Notes: generated by a model from the sequence alone, not told the origin. Shown: positions 1 to 9,332, counted from the first letter of the stretch. The stretch: 64,000 bases of DNA from Halopseudomonas sp002296055 (GCF_050876985.1 NZ_JBPAPP010000002.1); one strand, 5' to 3'. Translations and numbers: made by a program.

Positions 1-43
1 CGAACGGCGATTGCGGATAATGGTGCAGAATCAGATCGGTCAT
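1..43 (-). CDS. Glutathione S-transferase family protein (N-terminus only, runs off the left edge)
   Basis: The first 14 codons read MTDLILHHYPQSPF, starting at the ATG at 43 on the minus strand. A good ribosome site (GGAGAG) lies about 6 bases upstream. The beta-alpha start followed by a [S/C]PF motif is typical of the thioredoxin-fold N-domain of bacterial GSTs, where Ser or Cys before Pro contacts glutathione. Only the first strand and active-site loop are visible, so subclass and substrate cannot be judged. Another thioredoxin-fold protein is possible. Confidence 0.6.
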   Translation of the reverse strand, partial: MTDLILHHYPQSPF

Positions 44-97
44 GACAGCTCTCCGGCAAAATGAGCTGCCACTGTAGACCGCCCATACGGAGGCTGG

Positions 98-388
98 CTA
101 GCCCTTCGGGCGGACTGATAAGTCGCCATCGGGCTGATTTATCAGGCACTCCTTGGCTTTGCGCGTCAGCGCCTTGATCGCCCTCTCCTGCCGCAGGGCA
201 TCGCTGTGATCGGCGCAACTGCGACGCCAAACCAGCGCCGCCGCCGGACTGCGATTGAAGAAACGCGCGCCCTTGCCGCTCTGATGCTGGAGAAAGCGCC
301 GCTCCGGGTCCACGCTGATGCCCGTATACAGATGGCCATTCTCGGCACGCACCATGTAAACCCACCAGATACGCTCAAGCGCAGACAA
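98..388 (-). CDS. GIY-YIG superfamily nuclease-like protein (YhbQ/UPF0213 type)
   Basis: A protein of about 96 residues that is almost entirely one GIY-YIG domain. It shows WWVYMVRAENGHLYTGIS, where VYM and YTG stand for the GIY and YIG motifs, then the conserved Arg (DPERR) and the His and GKGARF segment of the YhbQ-type UPF0213 family. The cellular role of this family is poorly defined; a DNA-structure-specific nuclease is a guess. Start choice: the frame is open back to 430 and has an ATG at 409, but GAGGAG at 395-400 sits 6 bases before a TTG at 388. A TTG start there gives the usual family N-terminus. It is divergent from the asparaginase gene. Confidence 0.75.
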   Translation of the reverse strand: MSALERIWWVYMVRAENGHLYTGISVDPERRFLQHQSGKGARFFNRSPAAALVWRRSCADHSDALRQERAIKALTRKAKECLINQPDGDLSVRPKG

Positions 389-441
389 GGTAGACTCCTC
401 AACAGACATACGCAGACAGACTCGGCGCAAAGGGATACAGG

Positions 442-924
442 ATGTTCATTCAGATTTTCGGCACTGGCGGTACTATCGACAAAGTCTACTTTGACGCGCT
501 CAGCGAGTTCCAGATAGGCGAGCCCATGGCTGCAGACATCCTGCAGCAAGCGCGTGTCGGGTTTGAGTATCAAATCGAGTCGCTGACCCGCAAAGACAGC
601 CTGGAGCTAACCGACGCCGACCGCGACCTGATTCATGCCAGCGTCGCTGCCTGCCCCTATGAGCACATTCTGATTACCCACGGTACCGATACCATGACGG
701 TAACCGGCGCGGCGCTGGCCGATATCGAGGACAAGGTTATCGTACTCACCGGCGCGATGCAGCCAGCACGCTTTCGCGATACCGACGCCAGCTTCAACCT
801 CGGCCTGGCCATCGGCGCACTCAACTGCCTGCCCCACGGCGTCTACGTCGCCATGAGCGGCAAGGTGTTTCCGGTTGATCAGGTACGCAAGAATCGGCTG
901 GCGGGGAGGTTTGAGGGGAGGTAA
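442..924 (+). CDS. Half-length asparaginase-like protein (N-terminal domain only)
   Basis: 160 residues matching only the N-terminal domain of type I/II L-asparaginase. The first threonine motif GTGGTID is at residues 7-13 and the second, THGTDTM, at about 79-85. These carry the nucleophilic Thr and the Thr/Asp that bind Asp or Asn. The C-terminal domain of classical asparaginases (about 330 residues) is missing: the frame ends in GRFEGR followed directly by a hairpin repeat. Short asparaginase-like proteins of this size are, as far as I know, recurrent in Pseudomonas, so this may be a genuine one-domain family rather than a broken gene. Activity on asparagine is unproven. The ATG at 442 has a weak AGGGA upstream. 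Confidence 0.8.
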   Translation: MFIQIFGTGGTIDKVYFDALSEFQIGEPMAADILQQARVGFEYQIESLTRKDSLELTDADRDLIHASVAACPYEHILITHGTDTMTVTGAALADIEDKVIVLTGAMQPARFRDTDASFNLGLAIGALNCLPHGVYVAMSGKVFPVDQVRKNRLAGRFEGR

Positions 925-926
925 AA

Positions 927-1006
927 GCGGCTGGAAGCTGGAAGCTGCCGAATAACCCAACGCCCGCAACACCTCGGACTGCTTCAAGCTTCAAGCTTCA
1001 AGCCGC
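927..1006. repeat. Imperfect inverted repeat built of GAAGCTT heptamers
   Basis: Left arm 927-946 is GCGGCTGGAAGCTGGAAGCT. The right arm, 981-1006, read as its reverse complement is GCGGCTTGAAGCTTGAAGC plus one further heptamer. The two arms could form a stem of about 20 base pairs around a 34-base loop. The right arm is itself a threefold tandem of a 7-base unit (GCTTCAA). It lies in the gap between the convergent ends of the asparaginase and tldD genes, where intergenic palindromic repeats of pseudomonads usually sit. It could act as a transcription barrier or mRNA-stabilising structure. Confidence 0.6.
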
Positions 1007-1026
1007 GCGGCTCGCCGCGCCGGGCG

Positions 1027-2469
1027 TCAGCCCGTCCCGCCTACCGTAATCTGATCAATCTTCAGTGTCGGCTGCCCTACCCCAACCGGGACTGATTGGC
1101 CGTCCTTGCCGCACACGCCGACACCGGTGTCGAGCTTCAGGTCGTGGCCGACCATGGAGACGCGGTTCATGACTTCGGGGCCGTTGCCGATCAGGGTGGC
1201 GCCCTTGACCGGGGCGGTGATCTGGCCGTCTTCGATCAGGTAGGCCTCGCTGGTAGAGAAGACGAACTTGCCGCTGGTGATATCGACCTGGCCGCCGCCC
1301 AGGTTGGCGCAGTAGATGCCCTTTTTCACCGAGCGAATAATCTCGTCCGGATCGCTCTCGCCGGCCAGCATGTAGGTGTTGGTCATGCGTGGCATTGGCA
1401 GGTGCGCATAGGATTCACGGCGACCATTGCCGGTAGCCGGCACGCCCATCAGGCGCGCATTCAGCTTGTCCTGCATATAGCCCTTAAGCACGCCATTCTC
1501 GATCAGGGTGGTGCAGTGGCTGGGCACACCCTCGTCATCCACGCTGAGCGAGCCGCGACGACCCGGCAGGGTGCCGTCGTCAACGATGGTACAAAGACTG
1601 GAAGCGACCTTCTCGCCAACCCGGCCGCTGTAGGCCGAGCTGCCCTTGCGGTTAAAGTCGCCCTCAAGGCCATGACCAACCGCCTCGTGCAGCAGCACGC
1701 CGGACCAGCCCGGCCCCATCACCACCGGCATGCTGCCGGCGGGGGCGGCAATCGCCTCCAGATTGACCGAGGCCTGACGCACCGCTTCGCGGGCATAGCC
1801 CAAAGCGCGCTCCTCGGCCTCAAAATACAGGTAATCAGTCCGGCCGCCACCGCCACTGCTGCCGCGCTCGCGGCGCCCGTTCTGCTCCATGATGACGCTG
1901 ACGTTCATACGCACCAGCGGACGGATATCACCGGCCCAGGTGCCGTCACTTGCCGCGACCATGACGGTATCATGCACACCCGCCAGACTTACGGTGACCT
2001 GGCTGATGCGCGGATCAAGGCTGCGAGTATAGGCATCGAGGCGCTGCAAAAAAGCGACCTTGTCAGCCTGCGGCATGACATCCAGCGGGTTATCAGCAGC
2101 GTACAGTGCGGGCGGCGTTGGCCGTTGCCAGGCCTGCACGCTGCCCGCCTGCCCAGCGCGGGCAATGGAGCGTGCCGCACCAGCCGCCTGGCTCAGCGCA
2201 GCAAGACGAATATCGTTGCTATAGGCGAAGCCGGTTTTCTCACCGGACAGCGCACGCACACCGACCCCCTGGTCGACGTGAAAACTGCCATCCTTAACGA
2301 TGCCATCTTCCAGCACCCAGGACTCGCTGATCTGGTGCTGAAAATACAGATCGGCGGCGTCGACACCGGGGGCCTGCACCAGGGTGCCGAGCACACCCGC
2401 CACGGCGTCAGCGCTCAACTCGGCGGGCTGCAACAGCGCCTGCTCGGCGCGGGTAACGATGTCATTCAT
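1027..2469 (-). CDS. tldD: Metalloprotease TldD
   Basis: 480 residues, the usual length for TldD. With its partner TldE/PmbA it forms a zinc protease in the cytoplasm that trims modified peptides (microcin B17) and degrades unfolded peptides and the CcdA antitoxin in E. coli. The zinc site is visible as LLHEAVGHGLEGD, with HExxxH at residues 261-266. The C-terminal GVCGKDGQSVPVGVGQP segment carries the Cys ligand region. It is the last gene of the mreB-...-tldD run; its ATG overlaps the stop of the upstream nitrilase gene by 8 nt. TldE is not in the window. Confidence 0.96.
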   Translation of the reverse strand: MNDIVTRAEQALLQPAELSADAVAGVLGTLVQAPGVDAADLYFQHQISESWVLEDGIVKDGSFHVDQGVGVRALSGEKTGFAYSNDIRLAALSQAAGAARSIARAGQAGSVQAWQRPTPPALYAADNPLDVMPQADKVAFLQRLDAYTRSLDPRISQVTVSLAGVHDTVMVAASDGTWAGDIRPLVRMNVSVIMEQNGRRERGSSGGGGRTDYLYFEAEERALGYAREAVRQASVNLEAIAAPAGSMPVVMGPGWSGVLLHEAVGHGLEGDFNRKGSSAYSGRVGEKVASSLCTIVDDGTLPGRRGSLSVDDEGVPSHCTTLIENGVLKGYMQDKLNARLMGVPATGNGRRESYAHLPMPRMTNTYMLAGESDPDEIIRSVKKGIYCANLGGGQVDITSGKFVFSTSEAYLIEDGQITAPVKGATLIGNGPEVMNRVSMVGHDLKLDTGVGVCGKDGQSVPVGVGQPTLKIDQITVGGTG

Positions 2470-3322
2470 GTTCGGTTGACTCCTTGCCTGGCGGCAACGG
2501 CTTGGCCGCCAGGGCGAAACGACGATGTCGGGTTATCGGCATGCGCGCACGCACGCTCTGCAACTGCTCTGGCACCAGCGTGCCGGTCAGCACGCCCTCG
2601 CCTGCGGGCAGGCACTGCTGCACAGCCCCCCAGGGGTCGACCAGGCAGCTATGACCGTAGGTCTGACGCGCGCTCGGATGTTCACCCACCTGGTTGGCAG
2701 CCAACACCCAACACTGGGTCTCAATGGCGCGCGCCCGCAGCAGTACTTCCCAGTGCGCTGCGCCAGTAACCGCGGTAAAGGCCGCCGGCACCACAATCAC
2801 TTCAGCGCCGTCTGCACGCAGCGCCTGATACAGTTCGGGAAAGCGCACATCGTAACAGATACTCAGCCCCAGCCGCCCGACCGGGCTGTCGATGCACACC
2901 ACCTGATCGCCAAAGTCATAGTCCCGCGACTCACGATAGCTGCCGTGATTATCGGCAACATCCACGTCAAACAGGTGCAGCTTGTCGTACCGCGCCACCT
3001 CGTGACCGTGCTCATCCACCACCAGCTGACACGCCATCGGCTTACCGCCGGCGTGGGCCGGCAGGGGCACGCTGCCGCCGACCAACCAAACACCGTGCTG
3101 GCGCGCCTGCGCAGCGAGGAAACGACGAATCGGGCGGGCCTCGCCCCACTCGGCCTCGGCAATGGCAGCCAACGACGAGGTACCCATGGCAGCAAAACAC
3201 TCTGGCAGCAGCACCAGCTCCGCCCCCTGCTCGGCTGCCTCGGCGATCAGCCGCGCAGCAGTTTGCAGGTTGGCAGTCACCTCTGGGCCGCTGGTCATTT
3301 GCAGCGCCGCAACCGTTGCCAT
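2462..3322 (-). CDS. Carbon-nitrogen hydrolase (Nit1/nitrilase superfamily)
   Basis: 286 residues with the nitrilase catalytic triad: Glu41 (LVLLPECFA), Lys114 (RYDKLHLFD) and Cys156 (LSICYDVRFPELY). These features and the size fit the Nit1/NitFhit-like branch, which hydrolyses omega-amides such as deaminated glutathione. That substrate is an inference from family. Start: ATG at 3322, one base after the yhdP stop, with a strong GAGGAGG 6 bases upstream; the frame remains open to 3403, but that would run into yhdP. It overlaps the start of tldD by 8 nt. The yhdP-nit-tldD order is conserved in Pseudomonas. Confidence 0.92.
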   Translation of the reverse strand: MATVAALQMTSGPEVTANLQTAARLIAEAAEQGAELVLLPECFAAMGTSSLAAIAEAEWGEARPIRRFLAAQARQHGVWLVGGSVPLPAHAGGKPMACQLVVDEHGHEVARYDKLHLFDVDVADNHGSYRESRDYDFGDQVVCIDSPVGRLGLSICYDVRFPELYQALRADGAEVIVVPAAFTAVTGAAHWEVLLRARAIETQCWVLAANQVGEHPSARQTYGHSCLVDPWGAVQQCLPAGEGVLTGTLVPEQLQSVRARMPITRHRRFALAAKPLPPGKESTEHE

Positions 3323-3323
3323 C

Positions 3324-6300
3324 TCAGTCCTCCTCGAGCGCTGCCTTGTCATCAAAGGCGCGATCAAAATCAACGTCGGGTTTCTGCCAATCGCCGCTGA
3401 CACGGTACTTCACCGAGGCAAACCGCGCGACTTTGTCACCGAGAATCTTGTCTGCCAAAAACAGCACGCCGCCGATCTGCGGCGCCCCGGCAATAATCGC
3501 AGCCAGCGGCAGATTGTTGGTCACCGGCAGCGTCACTAGCAGCCCCATATCGACCTGATTGGAACGCAAATTCAGCTTGCCTTCCATCTGCATCTTCACC
3601 CCGGGGCCATCGAGCACAACCGGCTCTTCGCTGTGCAGCACACCGTTCTCGACATATAGGCCGGCATCAAGGCTGTCGTACGCCGTGCCTTTGCTGAACA
3701 GGTCAGAGAAGTCCAGCCGCAGGCGCCGGGTCAGCGCATTGAAGTTGAGCAGACCAAACACCCGCAGCGCCTCCGCACTGCCCTCACCGCTTTGCAGCAT
3801 GCCGTCGCGGGCCGCGATCCCCAGAGTGCCGGAGGAGGTGCGCAGCGAGAAGGCAGCCGGTGAGCCCGGCCAGTTCAGGGCGGCATTGGTGACGAAGCTG
3901 TCACTGGTGATGGTCGGTGCGTATTCCCAATTGGTAAGCACCTGGCCGATATCGTCGGCTTCCAGACTACCCTCAAATACCGTGTGAGCCGGCTGCTCGC
4001 GCCAGTCCATGCTACCGGTCATCCGCAAGCCACGCAGATCCACATTCAGTTCCGGCAGGTGGGCGCCAGTGGCGTCAGGACGCAGCATAAAACTCACAGC
4101 ACCCACCGGTTGCTCGCCCCAGGACAGCTGATCAATGCTGACGTCCAGCGCCGGCAGTGAGGACGGCCGGAAGTCCGCTAGCGGGTCTTGCGGCTCGCTT
4201 GGTGTACTCGCAGCCGCCTGCCCCAGCGGTGGCCGATTGCGGCTGGCTTCCGAACGCGGCAGATTCAACCGCTGCAGGTCCAGCGTCAGCGGGTCGCCGC
4301 GCTCTCGGGGCACCCGAACCTGGCCGGCAACCTCAGCCTGCTCGATATCGATCAGCCATTGCTGTTGCCCCTGCTGCACCCTGGCCCAGGCATCGTCCAG
4401 ACTGAGACCAAAACCGGTGAACTGCGCAGCCCGCACCTCAAGCTCGCGTAAGGGCGTATCGGTCAGTCCGGACTTGGCGACCGAGCCCGCGCCGGTTTGC
4501 GAAGCGGCAGACAACTGATCAAGCCAACTGCGCCAGGTGTTCCAGTCGAGAGTCGGCACCCGGGCCTGTACGGCCAGCCCCGGTTGCGTTGGCGTCTGCG
4601 CGGCGCCACTGGCATAGCGGATGTCACCGGCCAGCTCGCCGCCGCCGGTACGCAGCCGGGCATCAAGCCCATCGTCGGCCTGCAGGTGCCAGCGCTGCTG
4701 GCCTCCGCTGAGCTGTAGATCAAGCTGAGTGGCGCGCGTGTCTTGAGCGGTCTTACCAAATGGCGCCGGCAACGTCAGCGCCAGCCCCGCGAGATCGCTG
4801 CGCAGTTGCAGCTGCTGCTGACCGGCGGCGATATCCACCTGCGCCTGCCAGCGCAGCGAGCCACTGGCCAACCCGGCCGGCAGCGCCTTGAGCAGCGGCC
4901 AGGCCGCTAGCTGCTCGACGCTGTGCTGACCACTCAGCGCTAACCGCTGGGCACGCTCGCCACGGGGAGTCAGGCTACCTTCGACCGCCGCTCCCAGGAA
5001 GCGTGCAGATAAGTCGTCGGCGCGCAGCCCGGTGCCACGGGTGAAGTTGAAGCGCCCGCGCAACTGCTCCAGCGGCGCCTGCAACTGTGGAATATCAACG
5101 CGCGCGCCGTCGAGTTGAAAGTCGATGTCGGCCTGCAACTGCGCGGCTGACTCACCACTGCGACGCAGCGGGATCGCCAGCGCCAGGTCGCCGTTCACCT
5201 GCCCCTCACCGCTCCAGCCCGCCAGCGGGTTGCCGGTGAGTTCGGCCAAGGGGCTATCCTGCATCAGCTTAAGCGCATCGCCGACCGAGCCACTGAAGGC
5301 AGACTCAACATGTAGCTGCAGTGGCCCATCCTGATTCATCAGCTGCCCATAGACGCGAGCACCGTCAGCCTGGGCGTCGAGCAGCCGCGCATGAGTGGCG
5401 CGGATATCCAGCAGACCACCTCGCAACAATAGCTCGGCGTCCACCTCCGTCAGTGGCGGCCAGCCGCTCTGGAACACCAGTTCTCCCTGGCGCAGGCGGG
5501 CAAACAGCCCTATATCGCGTTCCTCGGCACTAGCCCCCTTGAGCAGCGACCCGCGGTATTCGAAGATTGCCAGCGGCACCTGCCCCTGAATGCCGCTGGC
5601 GGCCATCCAGGTTGCCAGCGCCGGGCTGAAGCCTTGCGAACGTACCGGCAGGTACGCGCGGTGGACCGGCGCCTGACTATCGTGCAGGGCCACGCGCAGA
5701 TCCATCGTCGGCGTCTGCCCACTTGGCGGCAAGTGCAAAGCCAGGCTGGCGTCGGCCTGACCGTCATCACCACTGACCGACAGGCCGGGTGACTCAAGCT
5801 GCAAACCCTGCTCGCGAGACCAGCGCCAGTTGAGCAGGCCTTGCGCCCTCCGATACTGCCAGCGCTCTGGGAACAGGTTGGGCAACTGCATACTCCAGGG
5901 GCCGGCATCGATGCGCAGCTCACCCTGCGCTGGCGTGCCGTGCACAGTGCCGCTGACACCACTGACAGCAGGCGCATTGCGAAACGCCGCCACTCCCACT
6001 GCATCCAGCCGCGCCGCCAGGTGCAAGCCATCGAGCTGCCCGGAGGTATCGATGCCGCCGACCTGCAACTGCCGCACAGTGCCCTCAGGAGCCAACTCGG
6101 CAAGCAGTTCGGCGACCGGCTGATCCGGGGCAAGTAGCTCAACCCATTCGCGCAGGCGGTCCAGCCGTAGCCGGTCCAGCGCCAGGGACCATTGCCCCGG
6201 CTGCTCACCCTGGCGTAGCAGCACATTGGTGGTGGGCCAGACGTTTTCGCCCATGTGCAGGCTCAGGTCCTGCACATGCAGTTGACGACCGTCGCTGGCA

Positions 6301-7214
6301 TCCAGATATTCGAATCGGCTGAACAGGTCATGCAGCACCGGCTCGCGTTCGCCGTTATGCAACCGAATCTGCGGGGCAATAAGAGTGCCTTGCAAGCGCT
6401 GCAGGCGCCCATCCTGCCAACTACCCCAGAACCGGCCGCCAGCGGTCAGCTCGCGCAAGTGCGAGCGCTCCAGCCAGTCATGAGGCAGCCAGCGACTCCA
6501 GTCACTGGCGGGCAGCTCGACAAAGAACCCGAGTGAGGCGTCTGATAACTGATCACCCGGCATCAGGGCACTGACCTGCCAGCGCAGGCGCTCGCCAGCC
6601 GGGAGGCTGAGGTGGCCGTCCAGGCGGTGCCAGCCATCACCATTGAGCAGCGTCATGTCGCCGTGCTCAAACTGCCAACGTGGCTCGCCAAAGGGGCTGA
6701 CCTCGATGCGCGTGTCCAGCAGTGTGATCCGCCGTTGCTCTCGTAAGGTGTTAACGGCCTGCTCCAGCGCACCCAGACGGCGGGTGCGTTCACCCACCCC
6801 CTGCAGATGCCACTGGCCCTGTTCGTCCTCGCTCAAGGAAAGCGCCAGCCCACGAATCTGCAACGCATCCATGACCGGACGCCGCAGCCACAGACTGCGC
6901 CATACGTTCAGCCGCGCGGTGACATCATCCAGATCGAACAGCACTTCGCTGTCAGGTTGCAGGCTTTCATGCACACGCAGCCCACGCAGCGTCAGCACCG
7001 GCTGCGCGCCCTGCATCTGCCCCTGCAAAGAGCGCAGCTCGATATGCCGTCCGGTCAGCTCCTCAACTTGAGCAACCAGCTCCTGCTGGTAGTTCTCGAC
7101 CGTCGGCACCAGCATACGGCCAAGGCTCACATAGGCAGCCGCGGCCAGCAGCCAGCCGACCAGCAGCAGGATCACCCCATTGAGTGTGCGAAGCAGCCAA
7201 CGTTGCCTGAGCAC
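3324..7214 (-). CDS. yhdP: YhdP family AsmA-like protein (TIGR02099)
   Basis: 1296 residues, of the size usual for YhdP. An N-terminal cytoplasmic start MLRQRWLLRTLN is followed by one membrane helix (about residues 12-30). A very long periplasmic body follows, rich in short beta-strand motifs with LRG, DGPGVKMQMEGKLNLRSNQV-like repeats at the C-terminus. In E. coli YhdP, TamB and YdbH act redundantly as bridge-like proteins moving phospholipid to the outer membrane. The bridge role here is from family knowledge. It sits between rng (16 bp gap) and the nitrilase gene (1 bp gap), so it is probably co-transcribed with mre genes for envelope growth. Confidence 0.94.
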   Translation of the reverse strand: MLRQRWLLRTLNGVILLLVGWLLAAAAYVSLGRMLVPTVENYQQELVAQVEELTGRHIELRSLQGQMQGAQPVLTLRGLRVHESLQPDSEVLFDLDDVTARLNVWRSLWLRRPVMDALQIRGLALSLSEDEQGQWHLQGVGERTRRLGALEQAVNTLREQRRITLLDTRIEVSPFGEPRWQFEHGDMTLLNGDGWHRLDGHLSLPAGERLRWQVSALMPGDQLSDASLGFFVELPASDWSRWLPHDWLERSHLRELTAGGRFWGSWQDGRLQRLQGTLIAPQIRLHNGEREPVLHDLFSRFEYLDASDGRQLHVQDLSLHMGENVWPTTNVLLRQGEQPGQWSLALDRLRLDRLREWVELLAPDQPVAELLAELAPEGTVRQLQVGGIDTSGQLDGLHLAARLDAVGVAAFRNAPAVSGVSGTVHGTPAQGELRIDAGPWSMQLPNLFPERWQYRRAQGLLNWRWSREQGLQLESPGLSVSGDDGQADASLALHLPPSGQTPTMDLRVALHDSQAPVHRAYLPVRSQGFSPALATWMAASGIQGQVPLAIFEYRGSLLKGASAEERDIGLFARLRQGELVFQSGWPPLTEVDAELLLRGGLLDIRATHARLLDAQADGARVYGQLMNQDGPLQLHVESAFSGSVGDALKLMQDSPLAELTGNPLAGWSGEGQVNGDLALAIPLRRSGESAAQLQADIDFQLDGARVDIPQLQAPLEQLRGRFNFTRGTGLRADDLSARFLGAAVEGSLTPRGERAQRLALSGQHSVEQLAAWPLLKALPAGLASGSLRWQAQVDIAAGQQQLQLRSDLAGLALTLPAPFGKTAQDTRATQLDLQLSGGQQRWHLQADDGLDARLRTGGGELAGDIRYASGAAQTPTQPGLAVQARVPTLDWNTWRSWLDQLSAASQTGAGSVAKSGLTDTPLRELEVRAAQFTGFGLSLDDAWARVQQGQQQWLIDIEQAEVAGQVRVPRERGDPLTLDLQRLNLPRSEASRNRPPLGQAAASTPSEPQDPLADFRPSSLPALDVSIDQLSWGEQPVGAVSFMLRPDATGAHLPELNVDLRGLRMTGSMDWREQPAHTVFEGSLEADDIGQVLTNWEYAPTITSDSFVTNAALNWPGSPAAFSLRTSSGTLGIAARDGMLQSGEGSAEALRVFGLLNFNALTRRLRLDFSDLFSKGTAYDSLDAGLYVENGVLHSEEPVVLDGPGVKMQMEGKLNLRSNQVDMGLLVTLPVTNNLPLAAIIAGAPQIGGVLFLADKILGDKVARFASVKYRVSGDWQKPDVDFDRAFDDKAALEED

Positions 7215-7230
7215 CGGAATCAGCCTGCCA

Positions 7231-8688
7231 TCACATCAGCACCACATCGTACTGTTCCTGGGTGTACATGGTTTCCACCTGGAATTTGATCGGACGCTCG
7301 ATAAACAACTCCAGATCGGCAACGTTGCCGGACTCTTCGTCCAGCAGGCGATCAATCACCGCCTGCGACGCCAGAACCGTGTAGGAGCCGGCCTGATAGG
7401 CGCGTGCCTCGCGCAGGATTTCGCGGAAGATTTCGTAGCACACCGTCTCCGGCGTTTTCTGAATGCCACGGCCGTGGCAACTGGGGCAAGGCTCACACAG
7501 CACCTGCTCGAGGCTTTCGCGGGTGCGCTTGCGGGTCATCTGTACCAGGCCCAGCTCGGTGATGCCGATGATGTTGGTCTTGGCATGATCGCGCTCCAGC
7601 TGCTTTTCCAGCGTGCGCTGTACCTGACGCTGGTGCTCCTCATCTTCCATGTCGATAAAGTCGATGATGATGATGCCGCCAAGGTTGCGCAGGCGCAGTT
7701 GACGAGCAATCGCGGTCGCCGCCTCAAGGTTGGTTTTGAAGATGGTTTCTTCGAGATTGCGGTGGCCAACAAAGGCGCCAGTGTTGACATCAATGGTGGT
7801 CATCGCCTCGGTCTGGTCGATCACCAGGTGGCCACCGGACTTGAGCATCACACGCCGGTCCATAGCCTTCTGAATCTCGTCTTCAACGCTGTACAGGTCA
7901 AAGATCGGCCGCTCACCCGGGTAATGCTCCAGCAGCTCCTCGACACCCGGCATCAGCTCGTGCACAAACTGCTCAACCTTCTGAAAGGTTTCACGCGAGT
8001 CGATACGCACCTTCTCCAGCCTGGGGTTGGCCAGGTCACGCAGGGTGCGCAGGGCCAGCGGCAGATCCTCGTAGATCACCGAGGGCGCCGGCGCGGTACC
8101 CATCTGCTGGGCAATCTGCTGCCACAGGCGGCGCACATAGCGGATATCGACCAAAATATCCTCGGGCCTGGCGCCTTCGGCGGCGGTGCGCAGGATATAA
8201 CCGCCCGCCTCATCGATATCTTCACTTTCCTGGCAGTCGGCGACGACCTGCTTCAAGCGCTCGCGCTCGGCTTCGTCTTCGATTTTCAGCGAGATGCCCA
8301 CATGCGGCGTGCGCGGCATGTACACCAGATAACGGGATGGGACCGAGAGATGCGTGGTCAGGCGCGCGCCCTTGGTGCCAATCGGGTCTTTGGTGACCTG
8401 CACCACCAGCGCCTTGCCCTCGTGCACCAGCGCGCTGATCGGCTCTACCGCCTGGCCCTCGCGCTGGGAGATTTCGGAGGCGTGAATAAAGGCTGCGCGT
8501 TCCAGCCCGATATCGACAAAGGCCGCCTGCATGCCAGGCAACACGCGCACCACCTTGCCCTTGTAGATATTGCCGACGATGCCACGGCGCTGGGTGCGCT
8601 CGATGTGCACTTCCTGCAGTACGCCGTTCTCGACCAGCGCAACGCGGGTTTCCATCGGCGTGATATTGATGAGAATTTCTTCGCTCAT
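7231..8688 (-). CDS. rng: Ribonuclease G
   Basis: 485 residues, typical of RNase G rather than the longer RNase E. There is an S1-like RNA-binding region at about residues 39-120 (GNIYKGKVVRVLPGMQAAFVDIG). The catalytic DNase I-like core has Asp300 (TIDVNTGAFVG) and Asp343/Asp346 (IIDFIDMEDEEH). The zinc-link cysteines 398, 401 and 404 (CEPCPSCHGRG) hold the dimer together. It is a 5'-end-sensing endonuclease that matures the 5' end of 16S rRNA and takes part in mRNA decay. It lies in the maf-rng-yhdP order known from Pseudomonas, with a 62 bp gap to maf. Confidence 0.97.
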   Translation of the reverse strand: MSEEILINITPMETRVALVENGVLQEVHIERTQRRGIVGNIYKGKVVRVLPGMQAAFVDIGLERAAFIHASEISQREGQAVEPISALVHEGKALVVQVTKDPIGTKGARLTTHLSVPSRYLVYMPRTPHVGISLKIEDEAERERLKQVVADCQESEDIDEAGGYILRTAAEGARPEDILVDIRYVRRLWQQIAQQMGTAPAPSVIYEDLPLALRTLRDLANPRLEKVRIDSRETFQKVEQFVHELMPGVEELLEHYPGERPIFDLYSVEDEIQKAMDRRVMLKSGGHLVIDQTEAMTTIDVNTGAFVGHRNLEETIFKTNLEAATAIARQLRLRNLGGIIIIDFIDMEDEEHQRQVQRTLEKQLERDHAKTNIIGITELGLVQMTRKRTRESLEQVLCEPCPSCHGRGIQKTPETVCYEIFREILREARAYQAGSYTVLASQAVIDRLLDEESGNVADLELFIERPIKFQVETMYTQEQYDVVLM

Positions 8689-8750
8689 GGGCTCTCTCGC
8701 TTCTTGTCTGTCACCACAATACCGGTGATTGGAGCCCCGGAACAGCCGCG

Positions 8751-9332
8751 TCAGGGCCGCTGCCAGCAGGAAATGCCAAAGCCCTCAAGCAAACTGGCGG
8801 TCTCGCGTAGCGGTAACCCGACCACCGCGCTGTAACTACCTTCAATACGATCAACAAAGACTGCGCCCAGCCCCTGAATACCGTAGGCGCCAGCCTTATC
8901 TGCCGGCTCGCCGGTGTCCCAGTAATCTGCCAGCTCCTGTGCACTCAGCCGGCGGAAGCAGACCCGGGTATCGACCCGCTGCAGCGCGATACGTTCATCC
9001 TGAGCAACCGCGACCGCAGTCATTACCCAATGCTCGCTGGCGGACAGGCGGCCCAGCATGTCGAGCGCGTGCGCGCGATCGCGCGGTTTGCCGAGAATCT
9101 GCCCGCCATGCACCACGGCGGTGTCCGCTGCCAACACCACCCGTCCCGGGCAGGCGGCCACGGCAGCGAGCGCCTTGTCACGCGTCACTCGCTCGACGTA
9201 CGCCTCAGGGGACTCGCCCGGCAGTACCCGCTCATCCACCTCGCTGGGGCGCTGGCTGCAGGGCACACCGATCTGCGCCAGCAGCTCGCGCCGCCGTGGC
9301 GAGGCCGAGGCCAGCAGCAGCTCAGTTGACAT
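8751..9332 (-). CDS. maf: Maf family nucleotide pyrophosphatase (YhdE type)
   Basis: 193 residues. It shows the Maf signature LLLASASPRRRELL at the N-terminus, SEVDERVLPGESPEAYVERV, and the metal and nucleotide-binding VLAADTAVVHGGQILGKP. The YhdE branch hydrolyses dTTP, UTP and modified pyrimidine nucleotides, which keeps them out of nucleic acids and slows division. The start at 9332 (MSTELLLAS) matches the family; the frame continues upstream into mreD without homology. The ATG overlaps the mreD stop by 11 nt, so translation is probably coupled. Confidence 0.94.
   Translation of the reverse strand: MSTELLLASASPRRRELLAQIGVPCSQRPSEVDERVLPGESPEAYVERVTRDKALAAVAACPGRVVLAADTAVVHGGQILGKPRDRAHALDMLGRLSASEHWVMTAVAVAQDERIALQRVDTRVCFRRLSAQELADYWDTGEPADKAGAYGIQGLGAVFVDRIEGSYSAVVGLPLRETASLLEGFGISCWQRP

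Noticed and set aside
981..1006. Tandem GCTTCAA repeats as a CRISPR-like array
   Set aside because: Units are only 7 bases with no spacers, and they pair with the left arm as a hairpin.
1096..2769. 557-residue open frame opposite tldD and the nitrilase gene
   Set aside because: It has no start context or recognisable domain and lies antisense to two clear genes; long antisense frames are expected in GC-rich DNA.
7180..8835. 551-residue open frame opposite rng
   Set aside because: Shadow of the RNase G codons; His/Gln/Val-rich composition without any motif.
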